From contig JBITNC010000002.1 in NCBI GenBank assembly GCA_050084985.1, forward strand, positions 21,948,001-22,012,000: a stretch of DNA of 64,000 nucleotides, in the 5' to 3' direction. This stretch comes from Nageia nagi (taxonomy: Eukaryota; Pinophyta). The position numbers were made by a program, and so were the translations under genes. The notes below the pieces were generated by a model. That model was not told the origin of the DNA. It was given only the letters and a program-made list of their open reading frames with translations, and made no database searches. Of the stretch, positions 34,330-44,639 are shown piece by piece; the first letter of the stretch is position 1; each line of letters opens with the position of its first letter.

Positions 34330-37300
34330 TATGTAAAAAGAATATTTTTTTTACAAAAAAAAACATTATACTTGGAAGATTTTTAACATGCAATTTTTAT
34401 TCCTTAGTTATATACCTTGGTTCAAACTTTTCAAGAAGGTTTACCATTCTCCAAAAGTTGTTTCAATCTCATCAAAAGGAAGATGAAAATATGGCTATCT
34501 GCTTGAACAAAATCATTAACCTAAGGACCCAACTTGTTGCTTATGGATGCAATTGGATCAATGATGAGTTCATGGTATTCATCATTTTTCAAAGCCTTTC
34601 TTCAAAATTTGGAAACTTTGTAATAGTTATAGAAATAAGGCTTGATGATGAAGAAGAAGTCTTCTCCCTTGATAACCTTTCTAGGAACCTATTGAAGCAT
34701 GAAGAAACTCTTAATAATAAGATATTGATTTCTTCTCTTAAGGATAATAACATTACTCTTGGAGCAACCAAAACTCCTTTCAAGAAGTTCAACCATAAAA
34801 GAAATCTTATCTTGTTTCCTCTAAAAGGTTTAAAAAAAGAGAAAATGGCTACAATAGTAGTAGAAATAATAGAAACAACAACCACTTCAAGCAAAGAGAT
34901 GGAAAAGGTAAGACAAATAATCCATATGTTAAGAAAAAATTTGATGGTAATTGTAACTATTGTGGCATTCAAGGTTACAAAGAAGTTGATTGCTACAAAA
35001 ATAAAAGAGAAGAAAGGAACAAAGGTAATGGAAATGTAAAGAACTACAAAAAAAAGAATATTCATACTAGTTTTGCTACGATGCTCTACTCCATGTCTCA
35101 CTCTTTTTCATCTGAATGGATTGTTGACTTTGGTTGCACTAATCACCTATGCTTTGAAAAAAAAATTTGAGAACTTTCACAAGAATAAAAAAGATACAGT
35201 TGTGATAGGTGATAACTCTACATTTGAAGTCCAAGGAATTGGGAGTGTGTTAATTCATGAAAAGGTTCTTGAAAATGTTTTCTATGTTCGTAAGTTAAGG
35301 ATGAACCTTCTCTTTGTGATCCAAGTTTCTAGAAAAGAGTAATATTTTACATTTGACTCTTAATCCTAGTGCATTAAGAAAGGATTTACCATGTTGGTTA
35401 AAAGATTTGTGAAAGATAACCTCTACATTATGGATCAAGTTCTATCAAAGATGTATTTTGCTTCTAATGTGTGTTCTAAAGGTAATCTTTGGCACCATCA
35501 TTTAGGGCACTTTAACCATAAGAGTATTCAAATTATGAAATACCAAGAACTTATAAAAGGTTTGCCTTCAATTTCTCCTTTAGTTGGTTTTAGGCGATAA
35601 GTGCATTCTTATCAAGATGCATAGAAAAAAGTTTGAAAAAGATAAAGTAACAAGAGCATTTCAACCTCTTCAAATTATGCATTTAGATTTGATGGGTCCA
35701 TTTTATACTAAGTCCCTTGAAGGAGCATCTTACATCTTAACCTTCATTGATTACTTTAGTAGGATGACCTTTAGGTATCTACTTAAGCATAAGGATCAAA
35801 CCTTTGAGAGTTTTAAAGTTTTTAAGACCTTTGTTGAGAATCAAACTAACCTTAAAATCAAGATGTTGAGATTAGATAATGGAAGAAAATATAATAGTAA
35901 TGAGTTCAATGACTATTATGCTAAGTATAGAATCAAGAGGTAATTTACGATTCCTTACACTTCTCAACAAAATGATATTATCGAAAGAAAAAATAAAATA
36001 ATTAAGGAGATGGCTAGATGCCTGTTGGGTAATCTTCTTAAATTCTTATGGGGTGAATCTGTAAGCACTACTATTTACACCTTGAATAAGTGTCTTACAA
36101 AAGCTATTCAGAGTAAAACTCCTTTTGAGACTTGGTTAAGAAGAAAACTTAACATTTATCACCTTAGGGTGTTTGGTTATGAAGCATTCTCCTACATTAT
36201 TTTTGAAAAAAGAAAGAAGTTAGATAAAAGAGCTAAAAAATACATCTTTATGGGTTATGACAGTTAGCATAAAGGCTATAGGCTCTATTCTTCAACCTAT
36301 AAAGTATTTATTTTAAAATATGTAAGTTCAATGAACTTCCTAAAGAATCTACATTTAATAAGGATGTTGATGATCTAGAAGACTCTTTAGTTGCTCCTAA
36401 TTGGTTGGATATTGATGTAAAAAAATCATCTCAAGAATAAAACTCTCCAACTCAAAGGGCGACAAGGAGCATGACCTTGAATAAATCCTTAATTACTAAG
36501 ATTGAAAATAAGTATGAGCCCTCAATCGTTGAAAAAACTTCTAAACATGAGTGTTAGATAGAAGCCATTAAAGAGAAATATGAGGCACTTATGAAAAATA
36601 AAACTTAGGACTTGGTTCCTTATCCCAATAAAAAGAATGTGATTGGCAATAAGTGGATCTACAAGGTCAAGTTCAATTCAATTGAAGATATTGAAAAATA
36701 CAAGGTAAGGTTAGTAGCTAAAGGTTTTGCTCAAAAATATGATGTAGATTATGAGAAAACCTTTTCTTTCGTGGTAAAGATGCCTACTATGAGACTTATC
36801 CTTACTCTTTCTACAGCTTAAGAATGAAAAGTTTTTCAACTTTATGTTAAGAGTACATTTCTCAATGGTGACTTAGATGTGAAAATTTTCATAAATCAAC
36901 TAAAAGAGTTTATTATGGAAAGTAAAGAGTCCTTTGTGTGCAAGCTAAAGAAGTCATTGTATAGACTTAAGCAAGCACCTCAAGCCTAGTATAGAAAGAT
37001 TTTAGGGTACTTTGTAGACATTAGATTCTTCAAATTTTTTGTTAACTCTTATTTATATGTGCTCAATCAAGGAAAAGATATGGTCTTTATTCTTCTTTAT
37101 GTGGATGATCTTTTGATAACTAAAAATAATGATGAAATCATTCAAGAGTGTATATCCAAATTTAAGGCAACGTTTGAAATGATTAATTTTGATCTCTTGC
37201 ACTACTATCTTAGAATGCAAGTGTATCAATACAAGGATTGTATTTACCTTGGTTAATCTAAGTATATATCAGATATCTTGTAAAAGTTTGGAATGGAAGA

Positions 37301-38056
37301 GTGTAGATATGCTATGATCCCAATCTCTCCTAGAATCACTATTTCTCTGAGCTCCAACTCTTAGTTGGTTGATGCTATAGCTTACAAGCAATTAATTAGT
37401 AGTCTTGTATATTTGATTATATCCAGGCTAGATATTACCTTTATAGTGAATCTGATGTCATGATTCATGCAAAAATCATATGTTGAGCACCTTAATACTA
37501 TTAATCAAATCTTGAGGTAAGTTGCAAGGACTAAGGATCTTGCTCTCAGGTATTTCAAGTTACCCTCATTTGTTCTCTTTGGATACTTAGATTTTGATTA
37601 TGAGAGAGATAGAGATGATAAAAAATCAACCTCTGCGTATGTGTTTAGCATTGGTTTAGGTGCTATCTCTTGAGCTTTCAAGAAGCAACCTACTATTTCT
37701 CTTTCCACCATAGAAGCTGAATATTGTGCCATGTTTGTTATAGCTTAAAAAGCCATTTGGTTAAGGTATCTTTTGAAAGAAATTGGATATGAGCAAGGTG
37801 GCTCATCTTTGATCTCTTTAGATAATCAATCGGTTATTCCTTTGGCTAAGAATCCTATGTTCTATCAGAGAACAAACATATGGAAATCCATACCCATTTT
37901 ATCAGGAAGAAGGTTTTTAATGGCATCATACACCTAGAGTATTTTCCATCCACCTTGATCTCCGTTGATTTATTCACCAAGCCCCTTCCAAAAGCTCAGT
38001 TCTGTAAGCTTATAGATGCTATCAGGTTGGTGAAGTTGCCCTCAAGAGGGAGTGAC
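34330..38056 (+). pseudogene. Copia B gag-pol relic
   Basis: Gag of the UBN2 type at 34400-34745 (QSHQKEDENMAICLNKIINL, then LDNLSRNLLKHEETL). Zinc knuckle CNYCGIQGYKEVDC (about 34956; His is Tyr). Protease WIVDFGCTNHL (about 35118; catalytic DSG is DFG). Pre-integrase LWHHHLGHFNHKS (about 35485). Integrase 35584-36267 (MHLDLMGPF, FIDYFSRM, LRLDNGRKYNSNEF). Reverse transcriptase 36612-37256 ([20 protein letters not shown]-like, LLYVDDLLIT at about 37095). RNase H about 37560-38000, ending DLFTKPLPKAQFCKL. Stops and frameshifts separate the segments. It is the best reference copy of this family here and guides the reading of A and E. Confidence 0.9.
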
Positions 38057-38869
38057 ATTTGAATTCTTTTATTGAATTCATATTTATGATAATAATTTCA
38101 CCCTTAAGAGGATTTTATATTGTATAAGTGTTTATTTTGTTGTACACCTTTATGGTAAGTTCATTGTATGTAAGGAACTTATTGTACAAATTAGCCAATC
38201 TAGCACTGTTCAATTATCCATGTGTTAAGAACTCTTATGTGTCTTTTGGCATTGTTTAGTTATCCATATGTGAGGAACTCATACATGCATTCTCTATTTT
38301 GGTCAATCTAGCACTATTCAATTATCCATGTGTGAAGAACTCTTATGTATCTTTTAGCATTGTTTAGCTATCCATATGAAAGGAACTTGTATGTGCATGC
38401 TCTATTTTGTAATGATAATCAACACATGTTTTATATACAATAGGTGACTATAAGTTTTTGGCATGGCATCTTCATGATGATTTATAGTGCACCATTAATC
38501 AGTTCATGATGGCATTTATCTGAATCATCTATCCTTGTTGATATGAATATGATGCATCTAACTGATCTTGTTATTTTAGCTACTTATGACTTGTAGGTTC
38601 CTTTGAGATTACAGGTTACTTACCTTAGGTATGCAAGCTCTTGAAGACTCTTCATGACTTTCAGTTGGATGACTATTTCATGTACATTGAAATTAGTTGT
38701 GGTTAATGATTGTATTTGGCAAAGTAGTGAGTCTCAAACTAAATCTTTCTTAATTCATAAATATGTAAAAAATTCTCATCTATGTTGTATCTGTTTGGAA
38801 GAGAACTCTCTTACTTTCTCTTCTTCTCCTCTCTTACTTGCTCTATCCCAATATTGCATTACGGGGAAG
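38057..38869 (+). other. Copia B 3' untranslated zone and PPT
   Basis: About 0.8 kb between the pol end and the 3' LTR. It has about four GTTATCCATATGTGAGGAACTC-type repeats (38207-38400), one copy of the 70-bp TATAGTG unit (38448-38500) and a PPT-like TTACGGGGAAG just before 38870. Confidence 0.7.
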
Positions 38870-39357
38870 TGTTGGAATGTATAATGCATTATTGTAAAGG
38901 TTTCTATTAAATCTTCTATATAAGTTCACTAATACTTAAGGGTATCATTTGATACTTTAAGTATTTAAGTGAATATGATAATGTAACTTGTCCTACACTC
39001 CATGTCATGAGCATGCCCCTTGGGTAAAAGGATGTGCATGTCATGCTTTTGTACATTGGATAAAAGGATGATCTGAAGAGGGATCTTGGCTTATAAATAA
39101 AAGGCTCCCTCTTTGTGATCACACACCAATTGTAGAGTAAAGTAATGCTATAGGATAATGGTTAGGAGAAAAGAGTAGGAGGATTGTAAGAGTTCATATT
39201 TATTAAGAAGAGAGATCTAGTTAGTCTACTTCGAGGAACCACTTACATCTTGTGTTATCTTTGTGAGATTGTTGTGTGTGATAGTTAGATGTGAATTGAG
39301 AGCTTTCATGTGATCTTGGTAGTTTAGAATTTTTCATGTTATAGTGCAATTCTTTCA
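38870..39357 (+). repeat. 3' LTR of copia B
   Basis: Matches 32051-32531. A short deletion (CTAGTTAGTCTACTTCGAGG) removes the left arm of the leader hairpin. TATAAATA is retained at about 39092. Confidence 0.92.
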
Positions 39358-39362
39358 TATCA

Positions 39363-39424
39363 ATCTCAATATATATATATTATTAGAAGACATCATTTAT
39401 TGGCTTATGAGACTTATAATCCAA
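39363..39424 (+). pseudogene. LINE copy 2, short remainder after copia B
   Basis: Continues copy 2 for a few dozen bases (ATCTCAATATATA...). It then gives way to a different part of the same LINE family (copy 3). The exact junction is approximate. Confidence 0.5.
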
Positions 39425-39860
39425 AATTGGAATCTCTACCCTTACCCTTTACATCCAAACTTTTTTCCACACTTCTCTTAAATAAAGATTCCATGGACTA
39501 TAAGTTCAATCATACTTGTCTACAAAATTAATGATAATAATAACCCATCTAATTATAGAACTATTATATATGTCCTTACCAAACTATATAGTAGTATTCT
39601 AGAAAAAAAAAAAAAAAAAACTAGCAATTGACTTGATGATAACAAATTAAGAGCTAAAGGCCAAGCCAAGTTTAGAAACAAGCATTTAATAATTGATCGC
39701 ATCTTATTATTGAAAACTATTAAAATGATAATAAAGAAAATATATTTGCTTACTTTGTGGATTTCAAAAAAAACCTTTAATACTCTTCCTAAGGGGCAGA
39801 CTTTTAAAGTTTATTATCGACTTAGAAATACCTTTGGAGCTAAGTTTTGAAGTTTATAAT
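39425..39860 (+). pseudogene. LINE copy 3, N-terminal RT fragment
   Basis: Matches 15670-16130 of copy 1 and 30540-30990 of copy 2: ATGGACTATAAGTTCAAT, AATTATAGAACTATTAT, TTGACTTGATGATAA, then TTTGTGGATTTCAAAAAA. It is only about 440 bp, truncated at both ends. An 18-A run at 39604-39621 interrupts it. Confidence 0.7.
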
Positions 39861-40478
39861 ACAAATATATTTCTTTTAACGTCTTTTTAAACCCATTGAT
39901 TTGTAGGAGCTATCAAAATTTGTCTAGAAGTAAATATTTATTATAAACTATCATTAAGTATTCATATAAAAAAAATATTTAACAATAATCCAAACATGAA
40001 TATAACTATGTTTATATCATTTATTAAATACAAGAATCGCTACTTTCTCCAAATATACGTGACATTCTATCCAACATTTCATATAATTAAATTACCTTTT
40101 GCTAATAGTAATCTCTTTCTTATCGATATAATTGAGAGTCATCATACATACCCGTAATTTAATATCTTAATATCTTAATTTCACCAATCATTCACTTAAT
40201 ATCTTAATTTAAATATTAAATCTTACCACTATTGTCATTAATATCTTAACTTCACCTCTTAATTGATCTTATTCCAATAGATCCCTCTCCACCATTTTAC
40301 CGTTACCGTTACCATACAAAGTAGACCCTCTCTATCTTATTCCAAATTAAAAGTGAAGACCTTCCAAATCCAAACGGACCATTACGATAAACGTAACTGT
40401 CATCTTCGGATAAGCCCAATACGAGATAAAGCACAAAAAAGAGTGGTTGGCCTCCCTAGCAGCCACCCATTTGAAAAT
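39861..40478. other. Intergenic sequence upstream of CXXS1
   Basis: AT-rich, no ORF. It has repeated AATATCTTAATTT words (40158-40215), a short (CCGTTA) run at 40300-40313, and GGATAAG (I-box-like) at 40408-40414. It probably includes the distal promoter. Confidence 0.4.
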
Positions 40479-40620
40479 GACACGTGTCCTAACCCTAGCA
40501 ACTAAATACCACGCCAGAAAACAACAACTAGCGCTATCAAATCAAAGAGTGCTGAAGAGCGTGGTATTCCTAACCTATACCATTTCCACTGTGCGTGGGT
40601 TTGGAAGCTTCTATAAGAGG
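40479..40620 (+). promoter_or_regulatory. CXXS1 core promoter elements
   Basis: A perfect palindrome GACACGTGTC (G-box/ABRE core) lies at 40479-40488, followed by AACCCTAG (telo-box-like) at 40491-40498 and TATAAG at 40612-40617. The last is about 104 bases before the start codon. This order is usual for a plant promoter. Light, ABA or growth control is only suggested by the motif classes. Confidence 0.55.
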
Positions 40621-40715
40621 GACCCGTTCCGCTCCTTGGTTTCTTAAACTACTATTTTCTAGTACAATCCCAAGGCTCTGCAAATATCAGCTGAAGATAG
40701 CTTGGAGTTTCTGTA

Positions 40716-41267
40716 ATGGAGAATCAACAGGTCAAAGGATCGAGGGTACTGGCGGTCGATTCGACCAGGACTTGGGAGTACGTTATTGGTCAAGCCCAAA
40801 TCCAGGCCTGCCCAGTAAGTGAATCCTAGTTCGGTTTGTTTTTTTGGATGTGGGGAGTGATTTTTAATGGATTGTTGATGGTTTGGCAGGTTGTAGTTCA
40901 TTTTACGGCAGATTGGTGCGCACCTTCGAAATTCATGGCGGGATTCTATGAGGAGCTGGCGCTGAAACATCCCCATGTGCTGTTTCTGTCAGTTGATGTG
41001 GATGAAGTGAAAGTGCGTTACGATTCGCGAGTATTTCATGTCTTTTGAGTTCTGGGTGTGTGTTGTTGAGTATTTCTTTTTTTGGATTTTGGTTTTTGAG
41101 AGTTTTTGCAGAGTGTTGCGGAGAAGTTCGAGGTGAAGGCGATGCCCACTTTTTTGTTTATGAAAGAGGAGTACAACCAGGCGGTGCATAAAATCGTGGG
41201 GGCCAACGCGGAGGTTCTTCAGAAAAGGGTGGCGCTCTTTGCCCAGATGGCCCGTCACGCCACCTGA
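40716..41267 (+). CDS. CXXS1: Thioredoxin-like protein CXXS1 (3 exons, 125 aa)
   Basis: Exons 40716-40814, 40890-41012 and 41112-41267, with phase-0 GT-AG introns of 75 and 99 bp. The joined frame is open: start MENQQVKGSR, stop TGA at 41265-41267. The 125-residue product has one thioredoxin fold. Active site W42-C43-A44-P45-S46 replaces WCGPC, so the resolving Cys is Ser. His37 stands where dithiol thioredoxins have a buried Asp. DVDEVK (69-74) and cis-Pro86 in KAMPTFLF are conserved. WCxPS, the HFTA context and VGAN near the end point to the plant CXXS1 group of h-type thioredoxins. Family members are cytosolic, reduce disulfides poorly, and can act as disulfide isomerases. No signal peptide is seen. 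Its GC content is higher than its surroundings, and it is the only intact gene here. Confidence 0.93.
40815..40889 (+). other. CXXS1 intron 1
   Basis: GTAAGT...TTTGGCAG, 75 bp, phase 0, between Pro33 and Val34. Confidence 0.88.
41013..41111 (+). other. CXXS1 intron 2
   Basis: GTGCGT...TTTTTGCAG, 99 bp, phase 0, between Lys74 and Ser75. The donor GTGCGT is weaker than that of intron 1. Confidence 0.85.
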
Positions 41268-41449
41268 TTGTGTACGAACTTAGGACTATATTTTATGTAA
41301 GAAAGTTAAAGGTTTTTAATGGGTTTGCACTGTGTAATAGAAATTACTTAACTGTGTTTTGATTTCCTCAATTCTGGATCTTGTCAAAATGCCCCCCTTG
41401 TCTAGAATTGTATAATACGAGGCATGATTTGTGCTTCTGTGCTCAAGTT
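41268..41449 (+). other. Probable CXXS1 3' UTR
   Basis: AT-rich sequence after the stop, with TTTTATGTAAG and TTTGTTAATAT words but no canonical AATAAA. The cleavage site cannot be fixed. Confidence 0.4.
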
Positions 41450-41641
41450 TGTTAATATAGTCTGAAGGAAGTGGGTGAAGTTGGAAGTTCGTCTCCAGAG
41501 TTGGGTTGAGATGTGATGTGGGAGGTTGCGGGTTCGAGTTCAGAGTTTCGTAGGATTGGGGAAAGGTGGTTTCGTCCCTCGTTTTCGTTAGTTCGCTCGT
41601 AGTTGTTATTGAAATCGACCTTACTCGATCGGTAAAAAAAA
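41450..41641 (+). mobile_element. Possible tRNA-derived SINE
   Basis: A GC-richer block contains GCGGGTTCGAGTTC at 41528-41541, matching a Pol III B box (GGTTCGANNCC). About 55 bases upstream lies an A-box-like GGGTGAAGTTGG. The block ends in an A-run (GGTAAAAAAAACT, 41631-41643). Flanking duplications are not convincing (CTCAAGTTTG at left vs CTCCAAAGTTAG at right). Confidence 0.4.
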
Positions 41642-41779
41642 CTCCAAAGTTAGCTTCACGGTAAAACAATTGTAACCGACCGGAATATAAAGGAAATTAC
41701 ATGAACTTAATGGAGTGAAGTAGTTGAAAAAGGAGATAATTTTAGGACCTACTAAATGAATTTGACAGTTTAGTTATAG

Positions 41780-44620
41780 TAGCAGAATTGATTTAATAGT
41801 CTAAAAACAGCCAGCTTTTGGAAGGCGGATTGGTAAGAGTGGGAAATAAACTTTGAATTGATTCGTGGTTTAAGATAAAAAGTTTTGGAAGTTGGAATAA
41901 ATAAATTTGAAAGTTAATTTCAGTCAGTTTATTGAAAGTCAATTTAACAGTCAGGCCATTGAAAGAAGATAGATTGATAAAGCAAAAAATTTAACAGTCA
42001 GCCCATTGGAAAAAGAAGAGAGATTGATAAAGTGGGAAACAAGAAAACAAGAATGTCTAAATTTGTTCCGTAAAAAATTTGATTTGAAAGTCAATTTCAC
42101 ACTCAGCCCATTGAAAAGTTAATTAAACAGTTCATAGGAAAAAGAAGATATATTAACAGTCTATTGGAAAAAGAAATAGATTTTTATCATAGTTTAATGG
42201 TAAAAAATTTTGGAAATTGGAATTAAAAAAATAAATTTGGAAGTCTATTTCACATCAATACATTGAAAAAAAGTTGATTAACAGTTCATTGGAAAAAGGA
42301 GATAGATTGATAAAGTGGAAAATAAACTTCAAATTATTGATTCGTGGTTTAACAAAAATATTTGACATTCTTTTCATGGTTTAATGGTAAAAATATTTTA
42401 GAGTTGGAATAAAAAAGATTGGAAGTCAATTTCACACTTAGTTCATTGGAAAGTGAACAGTCAAAAACCATTGAAGAAAGAAAACAGATTCAAAATAGAT
42501 GATTGTTTTAACATAGCTTATCATGGTTTAATGGTAAAATGTTCTATAAATAGAAAGAAGAAATGTTTGGAAGTCAGAATGTCCATTAGAAAGTTAATTT
42601 AACAGTGAGATCGTTGGAAAAGGAAGATAGATTTGATAAACTGAGAAATAAGCTTCTAATTGATTGGCCGTTTAATAACAATGTTTATTTTTCTCATCTT
42701 TTAATGGTAAAAAAATATGGAAGTTGAAAAGTTGATTTCACAATCAGCCCATTGGAAAGTGAATTTAACAGTCAGTTCATTGGAAAAAGAAGATGGATTC
42801 AAATTGATTCATGATTTAACAAGAAGATAATTTCACAATCAATTTATTGGAAAAAAAGTTTTAGAAATTAATTTAACAGTCAACCCATTGGAAAAAAAGA
42901 TAGATTGATAAAGTGGATAAATTTAGAATTGATATAGTGAATAAATTTCAGATTAATAAAGCAAATAATTTCTACTTTCATATGATTTGATGGTTTAAAA
43001 GATTCAAAAAATTTGAATGACCTCATTGTCTTTCCCATGGTTTCATAGTTTGAACATCTTGTATGTGGTTTAATGGTTCAAAAGATTCTAAAGATTTGAA
43101 TTAACATCTTTTTTTTCATGATTTAAAAGATTTTTGTTTAATGGTTTAAAAGATTTTATAAGTTTAAATGGTTTTTTTTGTAAGTTGAAAAATTAATATC
43201 TTTTCCATAATTTAATAATTTATATTATACAAATAATGTAATATATTGAAGAAATGAAATTATTTTTATATAAGAAGGATGTATTTCAACCAAGCAATAT
43301 AAAAATACTTTTATCCAAATTTGTATGATTAATAAGTAGAATTAAAATCTTTATAATTTAAAAACAAAATTTTAATTGACAAACTTACAAGGTTTTTGAA
43401 GGAATTGCAAAAATATTGGCAAACTTGTCACCATAGAGCCAATGGCCAAAGGGTGTACAAGAGTAGTGGTGAGAAGATTATGTGTACAAGAAAATTTTGT
43501 TAATAAAGAAGAAAAAGAAGATAGATTTCATATCAACCCATTGGAAAGTTGATTTAACATTTCATTGGAAAAAAAATAGATTGATAAAATGAAAAATAAG
43601 TTCAAAACCATTGAAAAAAATAAAATAGATTCAAATTGATTTTGATATAACAAGATTGTTTTAACATTCTTATCATGGTAAAAGATTCTATAAATTGAAA
43701 GAAAAAAAAAATTAAAAGTCAAAATGTCCATCAGAAAGTTATTTTAACAGGAAGATAGATTTGATAAAGTGAGAAATAAGTTTCTAATTGATTGGTGACT
43801 TAATAAGAATATTTGACAATTTTCTCATGGTTTAATGGTAAAAAAATTTGGAAGTTGAAATTAAACCCATTGGAAAGTGAATTTAACAGGTAGTCAATTG
43901 GAAAACAAAGATATACTCAAATTGATTCTTGATTTAACAAGAAGTTAGTTTCACAATCAATCCATTGGAAAGAGTTTTGGACGTTAATTTAATAGTCAAC
44001 CCATTTGAAAAAGAAGGTAGATTGATAAAGTGGATAAATTTAGAATTGACATAGTGAATAAATTTCATATTACTAAAGTAAATAACTTTTACTTTCATAT
44101 GATTTGATGGTTTAAAAGATTCTAAAAATTTGAACAACCTCATTGTATTTCCCATGGTTTAATAGTTTAAACATCTTGTATGTGGTTTGATGGTCCAAAA
44201 GATTTTAAAATTTTGAATTAAAATCTTTTTTTTCATAATTTAAAAGATTTTGGTTTAATTGTTTAAAAGATTTTTGAAGTTTAAATGGTTTTTTTTTTGT
44301 AAGTTGAAAAATTAATAACTTTTCCATAGTTTAATAATTTATATTATACAAATAATGTAATATATTAAAGAAATTAAATTAATTGTACACATAAGAAGGA
44401 TTGATTTCAACCAAGCAATATAAAAAACTACTTTTATCCTAAGCTATATGATTAATAAGTATCTACTTAAAATCTTTATAATTTAAAAATAAAATTTTAA
44501 TTTGCAAACTTACAAGGTTTTTGAAGGAATTGCAAAATATATTGGCAAACTTGTCACCACAGAGCCAATCACCAAGGCATGAACAAGACTAGTTGTGGAA
44601 AGATTATGTGTACAAGAAAA
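41780..44620. repeat. Satellite-like field with a 1.12-kb higher-order duplication
   Basis: The phrase CCCATTGGAAA(GT/AAG), with partners AATTTAACAGTCA, AGATAGATTGATAAAGTGG and TTTAATGGTAAAA, recurs more than 20 times at irregular spacing. On top of this, about 42440-43500 is repeated at about 43560-44620. Matching landmarks such as CTTTCATATGATTTGATGG (42975 vs 44092) and CTTACAAGGTTTTTGAAGGA (43384 vs 44510) give a period of about 1.12 kb. It is entirely non-coding and directly follows CXXS1. Confidence 0.8.
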
Positions 44621-44639
44621 GTTTGCTTCCTAATCAAAT

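Larger units (their letters stand above)
32051..39357 (+). mobile_element. Ty1/copia element B, full-length, TSD TATCA
   Basis: A structurally complete 7.3-kb element: 5' LTR 32051-32531, PBS 32534-32545, leader, gag-pol relic, 3' zone, PPT-like TTACGGGGAAG, and 3' LTR 38870-39357. Both outer flanks are TATCA (32046-32050 and 39358-39362). By eye the LTRs differ at several percent of positions plus a short deletion, so the insertion is not recent. It sits in LINE copy 2. All catalytic domains are recognisable, but stops and substitutions make it inactive. Confidence 0.92.

Noticed and set aside
34589-35101. A 170-codon minus-strand reading frame rich in V, I and F
   Set aside because: It is antisense to copia B gag, whose UBN2-type reading on the + strand is well supported.
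40447-40976. Other reading frames over the CXXS1 promoter and exons, on both strands
   Set aside because: They ignore the GT-AG introns and do not encode a known fold, whereas the spliced frame gives a complete thioredoxin.
41528-41541. GGGTTCGAGTTC considered as part of a functional tRNA gene
   Set aside because: No cloverleaf could be formed around it. The A-run fits a SINE-like relic better.
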